From contig NZ_JAIXCQ010000001.1 in the NCBI RefSeq assembly GCF_020297055.1, forward strand, positions 569,610 to 633,609: a stretch of DNA of 64,000 nucleotides. Reading direction: 5' to 3'. Positions 16,594-24,748 of the stretch are shown here, in pieces. Within the stretch, counting starts at the first letter, position 1; each line of letters starts with the position of its first letter. The DNA comes from Isoptericola luteus (GTDB lineage: Bacteria > Actinomycetota > Actinomycetes > Actinomycetales > Cellulomonadaceae). The position numbers and the translations under genes are program-made. Below the pieces are notes generated by a model, which had not been told where the DNA came from, made no database searches, and saw nothing but the letters and a program-made list of their open reading frames with translations.

Positions 16594-17025
16594 TCAGCCC
16601 GCGGCGGTGCGCACCAGCTCGGCGAGCTTCTTCTCGAACTCGGGGGTCCAGGCCAGGACGGCGAAGGACGTCGCCCAGAAGTCGCCGTCGTCGAGGTGGG
16701 CGGCAGGATCGAAGCCGACCGTCGCGTAGCGGGTGCCGAACTTCGCCGCCGGCTGCATGAAGACCACGATCTTGCCCGCGGCGTTCGCGAAGCCCGGCAT
16801 GCCGTAGTACGTCTTGGGAACCAGCCCGGGGGCGACGTCGGAGACCACTCGGTACATCCCCTCGGCGATGTCCCGGTCGCTCCCCTCGAGCGGCTCGATC
16901 GCCTCGCGCACCGCCTTCTCGCCCGCCGCGCGGTTCCGGCCGGCCTTCTCCTGCTCGCGCAGCTCCTTGGCGCGCTGCTTGACGGCGTTGCGCTCGTCGA
17001 CGCTGAGTCCTTCGGACGTGGCCAT
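16594..17025 (-). CDS. DUF1801 (YdhG-like) protein
   Basis: 143 residues. An Arg/Lys/Glu-rich N-terminal helix (residues 7-40) precedes a DUF1801 core with VVSDVAPGLVPKTYYGMPGFANAAGKIVVF and the FGTRYATVGF strand. The family includes the Bacillus iron chaperone Fra and many uncharacterised proteins; no metal-binding set is obvious here. The ATG at 17025 has a clear AGGAGA ribosome site. It stands alone between GH43 and the toxin-antitoxin pair. Confidence 0.75.
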   Translation of the reverse strand: MATSEGLSVDERNAVKQRAKELREQEKAGRNRAAGEKAVREAIEPLEGSDRDIAEGMYRVVSDVAPGLVPKTYYGMPGFANAAGKIVVFMQPAAKFGTRYATVGFDPAAHLDDGDFWATSFAVLAWTPEFEKKLAELVRTAAG

Positions 17026-17231
17026 GTCGGTCTCCTGGTTCCACAGGCGGGGTGGTTCCCCGCGGCTGCTGCCCACGCTAGGTGCGGCCAGGGCGGCGCC
17101 GCTTCTTCGATCCTGATCACCTCGATGCCGATCCTTCCGGCGGTGGACGCTCGCGGCGGTGCCTGCGACGACGGCCCTGGGGCCCGGGCTGGGTGCGTCA
17201 CCCAGTATCGCCGCGGTGATACACTTTGGCG

Positions 17232-17477
17232 ATGCCGACCGCCCATGAGCGCATCCAGGTCACCCGGGACCAGCGTGTCGAGAACATCCTGGCACTCGGG
17301 GCGCGCAGGTTCCCCGACCAGCGTCCGGGTCGCGTCCTGGTAGGCCTCGCCAACGAGCGTGCCGACCAGCTCGCGCGGGAGGCCGGCTACCCGCTGGACA
17401 CCATCCCCGTGTTCCGCTCCCCGGGGCGCACGGTGACCCGCGAGATGGTCGCCGACGCACTGGACGACGATGAGTGA
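17232..17477 (+). CDS. Antitoxin-like small protein of a PIN-domain module
   Basis: About 81 residues, largely hydrophilic, with a helical centre (ARRFPDQRPGRVLVGLANERADQLARE) and a C-terminal acidic tail (VADALDDDE). It does not clearly match a ribbon-helix-helix or AbrB motif, but it precedes and overlaps a PIN toxin gene by 8 bp, the standard antitoxin-toxin arrangement. TACACT at 17220-17225 ends 7 nt before ATG 17232, so translation is likely leaderless; TTG 17226 is an alternative in-frame start. Confidence 0.72.
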   Translation: MPTAHERIQVTRDQRVENILALGARRFPDQRPGRVLVGLANERADQLAREAGYPLDTIPVFRSPGRTVTREMVADALDDDE

Positions 17478-17922
17478 GCCGGTCCAGATCGCTGACGCCA
17501 ACGTCCTGGTCGCGCTCACCCTGGAGGATCACGCCGACCATGCGGCGGCGCGGCGCTGGATCGCGCACGCGGCGAGGTTCGCCACCACCCCGATGACCGA
17601 GACCGCGCTGGTGCGTCTGCTGCTCAACCCTGCGATCACCGTCGACAGCGACGGGAAGCCTCTCACCATCGCCGTCGCACTCGATGCCCTGCGGGCCATC
17701 AAGTCACTGCCGAACGCCGAGTTCGTCGCCGACGCGACCTCTGTCTCCGACGCTCGCGCGGTGACCGGGCACATCACAGCGCACCGGCAGGTCACCGACA
17801 CCCACCTGCTCAACCTCGCAATCTCCCAGGGTGGCGTCCTGGCGACGTTCGACGCGAAGATCCACCACTCGCTCAGGCCACGTGACCGCAAGCACGTCCA
17901 CGTGATCCGAGCGGGCGGGTGA
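17470..17922 (+). CDS. PIN-domain ribonuclease toxin (VapC-like)
   Basis: 150 residues with the four acidic residues of the PIN active site: Asp9 ([10 protein letters not shown]), Glu44 ([15 protein letters not shown]), Asp110 ([10 protein letters not shown]) and Asp128 (ATFDAKI). PIN toxins cleave RNA, often tRNA or rRNA, when free of the antitoxin. The start ATG 17470 lies within the upstream antitoxin gene (ATGAGTGA overlap). All catalytic residues are kept, so it is probably active. Confidence 0.88.
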   Translation: MSEPVQIADANVLVALTLEDHADHAAARRWIAHAARFATTPMTETALVRLLLNPAITVDSDGKPLTIAVALDALRAIKSLPNAEFVADATSVSDARAVTGHITAHRQVTDTHLLNLAISQGGVLATFDAKIHHSLRPRDRKHVHVIRAGG

Positions 17923-17980
17923 TGAGGGTCAGGACACCGCGTCAGAACCGGGCTCTGAAGGTTCGAAACTTCGGATGGAC

Positions 17981-18518
17981 TCATGACACCGATGAATCCA
18001 GATGGCGGGTGTCGCCGATGGTGACGACGGCACGGTTGTGGAAGAACCCGTCCTCCCGCAGCGTCGTGACGCTGCCTGACGACACCGGGAAAGCGACGTG
18101 GCCGGCGGCCTGGATCGGCATTCCGATCCAGGCGGCGACGACAAGGGTTGCCGCGTAGCCGTGCGTCACGATGACGAGCTCGTCGACGTCGAGCCGGAGC
18201 AGGTCGTCCATCGCTTCGTCGACGCGTCGGGCCACGTCCAGGCGGGTCTCCGAGCCAGCCGGGCCGTCGTGATGACGGAGGCGGTCGCCGGCTGCTAGCG
18301 GCGGTACGAACCGCGCGTCGAGCCACGACTGCGGCTGCGGCGATCGCTTCAGCATGCCGTTCTCCGCGCGGCGTCAGGAAGGAGTCGAACTGTCCGCCGA
18401 CCACGTGCTCGACGTGGTGGGTCGCCTCCGGGTGCGTGACCACGCTGACGGTGCGTTCGCGCGCGGGGACACGGCCGGGGACGGGTGCGGGCGGACAGGT
18501 CTCGACCGGTGCCGTCAT
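17981..18518 (-). pseudogene. Histidine-phosphatase-family gene broken by internal deletion and frameshift
   Basis: The N-terminal part (from ATG 18518) reads [19 protein letters not shown] and [19 protein letters not shown]. The C-terminal part (codons from about 18340 to the stop at 17981) is one frame away and reads [38 protein letters not shown] and [14 protein letters not shown]. Both belong to one actinobacterial phosphoglycerate-mutase-like family that has a segment of about 50 residues between them with SSDLRR-type catalytic residues. That segment is absent here and the two halves are out of frame, so this is a decayed gene. The C-terminal half could begin at an ATG at 18355, but would lack the first catalytic His. 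Confidence 0.78.
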
Positions 18519-18568
18519 ACCGCAACTTTCACACGGGCCGGTGGTCGACGGTGGGGCTGACACGGGGA

Positions 18569-19315
18569 TCAGGCCGGTGGCCACGGGCGTACCTCGCCCC
18601 AGCCCCACCGCGGCATCGGCTCCGCGACGTCGGTCTCGGCGCCGGCGCTCGAGAACGACACCGCCAGCCGGGTGCCCCACTCGACGTAGGCCGCGAACGC
18701 CGACCGGAACTCCGGGTCGTCGGGCAGCCCGACCTCGTCCGCGGCGTCGAGCAGGAGACCGCTCCAGCGGCGTCGCTGCCGCTCGGTGATCCGACGGCCG
18801 ACGTGGTGCCGGACCATCCCCCGATGGCCGCCCCGGCGCGTCGAGTACGCCGCGGGCCCGCCGAACACCTCCCCGATCCATGCCGCCACGTGCTTCGGGT
18901 GGTCGGGGCTCATCTCCGCGAACACGGGCCCGAGGACGTCGTCGTCGGCGACCTTGGCGTAGAAGACCTCGAACAGGCGCTCCAGCGCGGGGCCGCCCCC
19001 GGCCCAGTCGTACAGGCTCGGCATCACGGGGACCGGCTCGTAGTGGCGCATCTCCGTCATGCTGTCGACGAAGCCCCTGACCTCGCCGAAGAACTGACGG
19101 AACTGCGGGCTCCTCCGGAACTTCTCGAGATGGTCGTCGGCCGACGTCCAGACGATCCGCAGGACGTAGCTCGACGGCTCCTCCACGCAGCGGCTCAGGT
19201 CGAACGTCCGACAGTAGGGCGACTGCCGCAACGGCGTGGCCGCGCGGGCGAAGGCGCGCTCGAACTCCTCGGCGCGGTCCGGGTCGATGGCGTATCGAAC
19301 GTATTCCACAGTCAC
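18569..19315 (-). CDS. Fusion of an antibiotic-biosynthesis-monooxygenase domain and a group II truncated haemoglobin
   Basis: 248 residues. Residues 1-95 resemble a dimeric ABM ferredoxin-like fold ([38 protein letters not shown]). Residues 101-225 are a truncated globin ([52 protein letters not shown]), with proximal His likely 170 or 171. Group II trHbs bind O2/NO; ABM domains act in quinone or haem-like monooxygenation, so the pair suggests a haem-assisted oxygen- or NO-linked reaction. It starts at GTG 19315 or 19309 and is divergent from an HxlR regulator 45 bp away that probably controls it. Confidence 0.82.
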   Translation of the reverse strand: MTVEYVRYAIDPDRAEEFERAFARAATPLRQSPYCRTFDLSRCVEEPSSYVLRIVWTSADDHLEKFRRSPQFRQFFGEVRGFVDSMTEMRHYEPVPVMPSLYDWAGGGPALERLFEVFYAKVADDDVLGPVFAEMSPDHPKHVAAWIGEVFGGPAAYSTRRGGHRGMVRHHVGRRITERQRRRWSGLLLDAADEVGLPDDPEFRSAFAAYVEWGTRLAVSFSSAGAETDVAEPMPRWGWGEVRPWPPA

Positions 19316-19360
19316 GACCTCGAGTCTCCGAGGCTTCGACGGCGTGCACAAGGACGTACC

Positions 19361-19714
19361 GTGAGGTTCGTGGAGATCCGATACGGGTGCCCGGTCGAGG
19401 TGACGCTCGGCGTGATCGGCGGCGCATGGTCCGTCGTGATCCTGGCCCACCTCAAGGAGGGACCGCGCCGCTACGGCGAGCTTCGCCGGCTCGTGACCGG
19501 CATCTCGGAGAAGATGCTCACGCAGCAGCTGCGGCACCTCGTCACGGTGGACCTGGTCGTCCGGCGGCCGCTCGGCGGCAACCCTCCGGCGGTCGAGTAC
19601 ACGCTGACGGACGACGGGCGGCGACTCGGACCGGCCCTGCAGGCCCTGCACGACTGGGGTGCGGACCGTGCCGAGCGCGACGGGCTCGTCGTCACCTCGA
19701 TGTCACCTCGATGA
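19361..19714 (+). CDS. HxlR-family transcriptional regulator (divergent to ABM-trHb)
   Basis: About 117 residues of winged helix: [46 protein letters not shown] and [15 protein letters not shown] cysteine next to helix 1 (RYGCPVEV) is at the place used by YodB/HypR-type members to sense quinones or disulfide stress. Start GTG 19361 or GTG 19370; TACCGT at 19357-19362 favours 19370 if the transcript is leaderless. It reads away from the ABM-globin gene, which suggests a redox or NO-responsive pair. Confidence 0.85.
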   Translation: MRFVEIRYGCPVEVTLGVIGGAWSVVILAHLKEGPRRYGELRRLVTGISEKMLTQQLRHLVTVDLVVRRPLGGNPPAVEYTLTDDGRRLGPALQALHDWGADRAERDGLVVTSMSPR

Positions 19715-19795
19715 CCACGTGAGCGTGGCCTGACAAGGATCCGGCCCGGACCACCGCACCGGGATCACCCCGGCTCCGCCGAGGCCCGCCGGCGG

Positions 19796-20242
19796 TCAGG
19801 CTCGGTCGGCCTGCTGTCGCTGGTCGTGGTCGTCGCGATGGGCGAGGACCTCGTCCATGTGTCCCTCCGCCCAGGCCTTGACGTCCCGCATGACGCCCTG
19901 CAGGGAATGGCCGAGATCCGTCATCTCGTAGGTGACGGTCACGGGCACCGTGGCGGTCACGGTCCTGGTCACCAGGCCGTCGCGCTCGAGCGACCGCAGG
20001 GTCTGGGTGAGCATCTTCTGGCTCACGCCGGAGATCTGCCGGGAGAGCTCGGAGTAGCGCATCGGCCGGCGTCCGGGCGCGGGCCCCGACCCGGGCCCGT
20101 CTCCGCCGAGCGCGGCGAGCACCAGGGCGACCCACTTGTCGGAGATCCGCGCGAGGAGCTGCCGGCTGGGGCAGACGTCGAGGAAGGCGTCGTACTCCCG
20201 CTTCGCGACGGCTCGGTGCTGGGCCGCGGTCATGGTCGGCAT
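19796..20242 (-). CDS. HxlR-family transcriptional regulator (divergent to NADP oxidoreductase)
   Basis: 148 residues with CPSRQLLARISDKWVALVLAALG, MRYSELSRQISGVSQKMLTQTLRSLERDGLV and YEMTDLGHSL, the standard HxlR winged helix with its conserved N-terminal Cys. A Gly/Pro-rich insertion (GGDGPGSGPAPGRRP) sits between helices 1 and 2. The ATG at 20242 has GGAGAG upstream; a second ATG lies three codons later. A palindrome GCACCTCAAGGTGC in the divergent promoter (20270-20283) is its likely operator. Confidence 0.88.
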   Translation of the reverse strand: MPTMTAAQHRAVAKREYDAFLDVCPSRQLLARISDKWVALVLAALGGDGPGSGPAPGRRPMRYSELSRQISGVSQKMLTQTLRSLERDGLVTRTVTATVPVTVTYEMTDLGHSLQGVMRDVKAWAEGHMDEVLAHRDDHDQRQQADRA

Positions 20243-20269
20243 GGGCTCTCCTGTCGTCCGGTGACTAAC

Positions 20270-20283
20270 GCACCTCAAGGTGC
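20270..20283. promoter_or_regulatory. Palindromic operator candidate GCACCTCAAGGTGC
   Basis: A 6-2-6 inverted repeat in the 124-bp gap between the divergent HxlR and oxidoreductase genes. Its size and position fit an HxlR dimer site regulating both directions. Confidence 0.5.
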
Positions 20284-20366
20284 CTACTTCCCGATCGGAA
20301 GCGGCCTGTCCATGGTGGTGGGTGTCCACCGTCCGGGCAAGAGAGCACTCACAAGGAGCAGGATTC

Positions 20367-21284
20367 ATGAACCACCAGACGTCGCGCCGCGCCGTGGTCC
20401 GCACGCCGAGCGGACCGGGGTCGATCGAGATCATCGACGCGCCCGTCCCCGAGCCCGGCCCGGGCCAGGTGCGGGTCAAGGTCGCCGCTGCCGCGATCAA
20501 CCCCGTCGACCTCGACGTCGTGAGCGGCCGGCTCCACGGGCTCGGTCTGGTGTCCCAGGCCGAGCACACCGGGCTCGGAGCGGACTTCTCGGGCGTCGTC
20601 GAGGCGGCGGGCGACGGCGTCGGCCTGGCCCTCGGCACACGTGTGGCCGGCTTCGTCGGCGGTGTCGACCGCGACCACGGTTCGCACGCCGAGCACCTGG
20701 TGGTCGCCGCGGACGACGTCGCCGGGCTGCCCGACGGGATGTGCCCCAACGTCGCGGCGAGCATGCCGCTGACCCTCACGACCGCGGCCCAGCTGCTCGG
20801 CGTGCTCGGCGACGTGCCGCCGCAGGCGCGGCGACTGCTGGTGACGGGTGCAGCCGGTGGCGTGGGGGCGGCCGTCGCGGTGCTCGCCAAGGAACGGGGC
20901 TGGCAGGTGACCGGTCTGGCGCGGGCCGGCGACCAGGCGTTCGTGCACGGGCTGGGCGTCGGTTTCACCACGGCACCCGCGGGCGGGTGGGACGTCGTCG
21001 CGGACGCCGCGGCCATGCAGGAGGAGGCGTTGTCGCTCGTGCGCGACGGCGGGACCTTCGTCGGCGTGCTGCCCGGGCTGGAGCCCGACGAGGAGCGCGG
21101 GGTCACGGTCGGCGTGGTCGTCAGTCGTCCGGACGGGCCGCTGCTCGCGAGGCTGCTCGACCGCGTGGTCGACGGGACCGTCCCGGCCAGGATCCACGCG
21201 GCCCTCCCGCTCACGGAGGTCGTCAGCGCGTACCGGCTGCTGGCCAAGGGCGGCGTCCGCGGCCGGGTCGTGGTGCTTCCGTGA
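20367..21284 (+). CDS. NADP-dependent zinc-independent MDR oxidoreductase (quinone reductase type)
   Basis: 305 residues of the quinone-oxidoreductase branch of the MDR superfamily: N-terminal GroES-like fold (GQVRVKVAAAAINPVDLDV, HTGLGADFSGVVEAAG) and Rossmann domain LLVTGAAGGVGAAVAVLA for NADPH. No structural-zinc cysteine set is present. The start ATG 20367 follows AAGGAGCAGG. It shares a divergent promoter with an HxlR repressor, typical of electrophile- or quinone-inducible reductases, and its stop overlaps the following membrane-protein gene. Confidence 0.88.
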   Translation: MNHQTSRRAVVRTPSGPGSIEIIDAPVPEPGPGQVRVKVAAAAINPVDLDVVSGRLHGLGLVSQAEHTGLGADFSGVVEAAGDGVGLALGTRVAGFVGGVDRDHGSHAEHLVVAADDVAGLPDGMCPNVAASMPLTLTTAAQLLGVLGDVPPQARRLLVTGAAGGVGAAVAVLAKERGWQVTGLARAGDQAFVHGLGVGFTTAPAGGWDVVADAAAMQEEALSLVRDGGTFVGVLPGLEPDEERGVTVGVVVSRPDGPLLARLLDRVVDGTVPARIHAALPLTEVVSAYRLLAKGGVRGRVVVLP

Positions 21285-21658
21285 TCGCCACCGTCGCCAC
21301 CGTGGTGGCCGGGTCGATCGCCGCAGCCGTCGTGCTCATGGGCGTGAGCTACGTCTGGGCGCCGGGCGGCGCCGCCGGGTTCGGCATCCCCGACGTTCCG
21401 GTCGAGGATCGCGCGTTCCGGTCCTGGTCGAGGGTCAAGGGCAACCGCGACATCGGGACCGGGCTCCTGCTGCTCGTGGTCCTGGTCGGCGGCCCACCGC
21501 AGCTGCTGGGCGCGGCGATGATCGTGGCCGCGGTCATGCCTGCCTGCGACGCCGTGACCGTCGCCCGCGCCGGCGGGCCCCCGGCGGCGGCCTACGGCGT
21601 GCACGCCGCGACGGCGGCCGTCATGGTCGCCGTGGGTCTCGTGCTGCTCGGCGCCTGA
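21281..21658 (+). CDS. DUF4267 small membrane protein
   Basis: 125 residues with four hydrophobic segments: IATVATVVAGSIAAAVVLMG, IGTGLLLLVVLV, LLGAAMIVAAVMPACD and AATAAVMVAVGLVLLG, and a conserved loop (FRSWSRVKGNRDIGTG) typical of DUF4267. GTG 21281 overlaps the stop of the oxidoreductase (GTGA), so it is cotranslated. These proteins often travel with HxlR- or MarR-controlled reductases; function unknown. Confidence 0.75.
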   Translation: MIATVATVVAGSIAAAVVLMGVSYVWAPGGAAGFGIPDVPVEDRAFRSWSRVKGNRDIGTGLLLLVVLVGGPPQLLGAAMIVAAVMPACDAVTVARAGGPPAAAYGVHAATAAVMVAVGLVLLGA

Positions 21659-21663
21659 ACCAC

Positions 21664-21780
21664 GCCGTCGCCCGGCTGCCCGGCTGCCCGGTCGCCCGGC
21701 TGCCCGGTCGCCCGGCTGCCCGGTCGCCCGGTCGCTCGGTCGCCCAGCTGCTCGGTCGCTCGGTCGCCCAGCTGCGGGGG
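21664..21780. repeat. Degenerate 8-bp tandem repeat (CGGTCGCC / CGGCTGCC)
   Basis: About fourteen 8-bp units alternate between CGGCTGCC and CGGTCGCC, then drift to CGGTCGCT and CAGCTGCT and run into an open frame reading GRSVAQLLGRSVAQLRGRGG. The repeat replaces the expected N-terminal coding region of the NmrA-like gene that follows. It looks like a slippage expansion of that gene's own codons. Confidence 0.85.
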
Positions 21781-22299
21781 CGGGGTGGCGTCCACGTCCG
21801 GGCGCTCACCCGCAGCCCGGCCCGGGCGGACCTCCCCGACGACGTCGAGGTGGTCGCCGGCGACCTGTCGGAACCGACGAGCCTCGACGACGCGCTGCTC
21901 GGCGTCGATGCCGTCTTCCTCGTCTTCCCCACGGTGCAGGCCGACGGGCGGGCGTCAGAGCTGGTCGCGCGGATGGCGAAGGACGTGCGGAGGATCGTCT
22001 ACCTGTCCGCCGAGGGGGTTCCCGACGACGGCGACGCACCGGTCGAGGGCATCATCGGCTCGCACGCCGCGATCGAGCACCGCCCCGTCCGCTACGAGGA
22101 GCTCTCCCGGGACGAGATGCGCGCCCGGATCGTCGGCGAGTGGGGACGGTCGCCCGAGACGGCGGACAGCACCCTGGACGCCTGGGCGGCGATGGTCGGC
22201 AACCGGAACGGCATCACCTCCACCGCGGAGGACCTCACCGGCCGGCCGGCCAGGTCGTTCGGCACCTGGGCCGCCGATCACGTCGCCGACTTCCGCTGA
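21739..22299 (+). pseudogene. N-terminally truncated NmrA-like NAD(P)-binding protein
   Basis: The readable part (VHVRALTRSPARADLPDDVEVVAGDL, LLGVDAVFLVFPTVQ, RRIVYLSAEGVP, and LDAWAAM towards the end) is an NmrA/SDR-a protein. The initial GATGNVG cofactor loop is missing: the sequence before VHVRALTR is an 8-bp tandem repeat and no start with ribosome site precedes it. A middle segment also looks short (from SHAAIEHRPVR directly to YEELSRDEMRARI), so a second deletion is likely. GTG 21850 could start a 149-residue fragment, but without the cofactor motif it should not bind NAD(P). Confidence 0.72.
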
Positions 22300-22412
22300 C
22301 CTCCGAGGCGGTCCGAGGCGGTCCGAGGTTCGAGTCGTCACCGCCACCGTTGCTGCCGGGCAGCCGGGACGTGCTGGACGCCGGCGATCCGGGTCCTCGC
22401 TCCGGACGACGT

Positions 22413-22441
22413 CGCCCCGCCGCCCGGGAGGCGGCGGGGCG
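22413..22441. terminator. Hairpin terminator candidate between convergent genes
   Basis: CGCCCCGCCGCC (22413-22424) pairs with GGCGGCGGGGCG (22430-22441) around a 5-nt loop. It lies in the 221-bp gap between the truncated NmrA gene and the TIM-barrel gene read from the other strand, so it may stop transcription from both sides. Direct repeats of GGTCCGAGGC occur at 22305-22330; nothing else is seen in the gap. Confidence 0.65.
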
Positions 22442-22520
22442 AGGTGCGGCGGACCGGCGTCGGCGACCGGCCCGCACCGGGTGTCATGCCCGGCGTCCTG
22501 GTGGTGGTGCGGCTGCGACG

Positions 22521-23417
22521 TCAGGCGTGCGGCGTGAGCGACGGCAGCACGTGCGTCGCGTACCGCTCGCCGACGGTCCGGGCGGTGTCCTGCGGGTCCG
22601 CGGACCAGATCTCCTCGTTGAAGATCTCCGTCTCGACGTCGCCGCTGTAGCCGGCCTCGGCGACCCAGCGCGAGATGGTCGGGAAGTCGATGTACCCGTC
22701 GCCCACGTGCCCGCGGGAGTTGAGCGGGTCGGCGGCGAGCGGCAGGTTCCAGTCGCACACCTGGTAGCCCGCGATGCGGCCCTCGGCCCCCGCTCGCGCG
22801 ATCGAGTCGCGCAGCTGCGGGTCCCACCACACGTGGTACGTGTCGACGACGACGCCCACGGTCCCGGGCGCGAACGGCGCCGCCAGGTCGAGCGCCTGCC
22901 CGAGGGTGGAGATCACCGCGCGGTCGGCGGCGAACATGGGGTGCAGGGCCTCGAGGACGATCCGCACGCCGTGGTCGGCCGCGAACGGTGCGAGGTCGGC
23001 GAGACGGTCGGCCACGCGGGCCCGGGAGGCGACGAGGTCGCGGTCGCCCGGCCGGGCGTCGGGCCGCGGCCCCTGCCCCGGCTCGCTGAGGGCGGGCAGC
23101 CCGCCGACGACGAACACGAGCTCGCCCGTCCCGACGCCCGCGGCCTCCTCGATCGCGCGCCGGTTGTCGTCGAGCGCTGCGGCGACGCCCGCGTCGTCGG
23201 CGGCGGTGAGGAACCCGCCCCGGCAGAGCGACGAGACCCGCAGGCCGGCGTCGGCCACGATGCGCGCGGCCTTGTCCGCGCCGTGCTCGGCCACCTGGTG
23301 GCGCCACAGGCCGACCGCGCCGAGCCCGGCGGACGCGGCGGCGTCGACCGCCTCGGCGAGGGTGGCGTGCTTGACCGTGGCGGTGTTGAGCGAGCAGCGG
23401 CTCAGGTCGGCGCTCAT
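22521..23417 (-). CDS. Sugar-phosphate isomerase/epimerase (AP endonuclease 2-type TIM barrel)
   Basis: 298 residues of the xylose-isomerase-like TIM-barrel family. Visible barrel strands end in the metal-ligand positions: IVLEALHPM (Glu), VGVVVDTYHVWWD (Asp and His), YQVCDWNLP (Asp) and VETEIFNEEIW (Glu). Substrate is unknown; it is probably an epimerase, isomerase or keto-sugar hydratase/lyase. Last gene of the three-gene operon Gfo/Idh-DUF993-TIM barrel; its ATG overlaps the DUF993 stop. Such sets act on oxidised (3-keto) sugars or inositol-like compounds, which is inference here. Confidence 0.82.
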   Translation of the reverse strand: MSADLSRCSLNTATVKHATLAEAVDAAASAGLGAVGLWRHQVAEHGADKAARIVADAGLRVSSLCRGGFLTAADDAGVAAALDDNRRAIEEAAGVGTGELVFVVGGLPALSEPGQGPRPDARPGDRDLVASRARVADRLADLAPFAADHGVRIVLEALHPMFAADRAVISTLGQALDLAAPFAPGTVGVVVDTYHVWWDPQLRDSIARAGAEGRIAGYQVCDWNLPLAADPLNSRGHVGDGYIDFPTISRWVAEAGYSGDVETEIFNEEIWSADPQDTARTVGERYATHVLPSLTPHA

Positions 23418-24748
23418 GCGGTGGCTCCGTTCGTCGTGAGCAGGGCGTCGAGGCGGCGGGCGGCCAGCGCCGGGTCCAGCAGCATGCCGCAGCCGTCCGC
23501 GAGGCGGGCCAGCTCGACCAGGTGCGCCAGCGACCGGCCCGCCTGCAGCCCGCCGACGAGCTGGAAGCCCGGCTGGAACCCGTTCAGCCAGGACAGGAAC
23601 GCGACGCCCGTCTTGTAGTAGTAGGTGGGCGCGGCGAAGATGTGCCGGCCCAGCTTCTCGGTGGACGCGAGGACCGCGTGGCCACGCCCGGCGCCGTCCG
23701 GGTCCCCGGCCGCACCGGCGTCGAACGCCTGCAGCGCCGTGGAGGCGGCCGGGTAGACCGCGGCGAAGATGCCGAGCAGCGCGTCCGAGTGGCCCTGGTC
23801 GTCGCCCGCGATGAGCTCCGGGTAGTTGAAGTCGTCCCCGGTGTACAGCCGCACGGGCGAGCCGTCGAGCGCGGCGAGCGACCGGCGCAGGCCGATCTCG
23901 TGCTGCGCGTCGAGCAGCGAGACCTTGACGCCGTCGACCCTGTCCTGGTGGGCACGGATGAGGTCGAGGAACGTCGCGGTGGCGCTCTCGACCGACGCCG
24001 AGCCCCAGTACCCCGCGAGGGCCGGGTCGAACATGGTGCCCAGCCAGTGCAGGACGACGGGCCGGTCCGCCTCGGCGAGGACGGCGTCGTACACGCGGGC
24101 GTAGTCCTCCGGGGACCGGGCGACCCTCGCGAGCGCGCGCGATGCCATGACGATGACCTGCGCCCCGGCGTCCTGCACCACGTGCACCTGCTCGCGGTAG
24201 GCGTCGGTGACGGCGGCCAGCGCCGCGGGGTCGCCGGGCTCCCACGCGGCGACGACGGCGGGGTCGAGCTGGTCGGTGCCCGCGCCGCAGGCGATGCGCG
24301 CGCCCACGGACGCCGCCTCCGCGGACGAGCGGCGCACGAGCTCCTGCGTGGCGGCCCAGTCCAGGCCCATGCCGCGCTGGGCGGTGTCCATGGCGTCGGC
24401 GACGCCGAGGCCGAACCGCCAGATCTCGTGCCGGTACGCGAGCGTGGCGTCCCAGTCGACGACGGCGGGCGCGCCCGGCACGTTCTCCGCACCGACCTGC
24501 GGCACCACGTGCGCGGCGGCGAACGCCACACGGGACGTGATCGGCGTCGACGGGGCCACCCACGGGCCCGGCGCGTTGAGCTCGCGCACCTCGACGCCGG
24601 TGGCCCGGCCCGCGTCGTCGAACCGGGGCAGGCGCACGGTGACGCCGCTGGGCTCGAGCTGCGGCGCTTGCCGGGTCGCGAGCCGGACGGCCCCGGTGGT
24701 GGTCCCGGCCGGTCCGGGAGCGGAGCGCGCGATGTCGTGCGGGGTCAT
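23414..24748 (-). CDS. DUF993 protein (dihydrodipicolinate-synthase-like aldolase fold)
   Basis: 444 residues. DUF993 proteins have a class I aldolase-like TIM barrel; visible family stretches include NAPGPWVAPSTPITSRVAFAAAH, DRPVVLHWLGTMFDPALAGYWG, GVKVSLLDAQHEI with a candidate Schiff-base Lys, and LYTGDDFNYPELI. No reaction is established for this family to my knowledge; retro-aldol cleavage of an oxidised sugar is a plausible guess given the flanking dehydrogenase and isomerase genes. It overlaps both neighbours by a few bases (TGATG upstream, ATGA downstream), showing a tightly coupled operon. Confidence 0.8.
   Translation of the reverse strand: MTPHDIARSAPGPAGTTTGAVRLATRQAPQLEPSGVTVRLPRFDDAGRATGVEVRELNAPGPWVAPSTPITSRVAFAAAHVVPQVGAENVPGAPAVVDWDATLAYRHEIWRFGLGVADAMDTAQRGMGLDWAATQELVRRSSAEAASVGARIACGAGTDQLDPAVVAAWEPGDPAALAAVTDAYREQVHVVQDAGAQVIVMASRALARVARSPEDYARVYDAVLAEADRPVVLHWLGTMFDPALAGYWGSASVESATATFLDLIRAHQDRVDGVKVSLLDAQHEIGLRRSLAALDGSPVRLYTGDDFNYPELIAGDDQGHSDALLGIFAAVYPAASTALQAFDAGAAGDPDGAGRGHAVLASTEKLGRHIFAAPTYYYKTGVAFLSWLNGFQPGFQLVGGLQAGRSLAHLVELARLADGCGMLLDPALAARRLDALLTTNGATA

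Noticed and set aside
19720-19737. Possible decayed right half of a family 1 palindrome (CACGTGAGCGTGGCCTGACA)
   Set aside because: Only the right-arm core matches and no left arm lies 50 bp away; could be chance.
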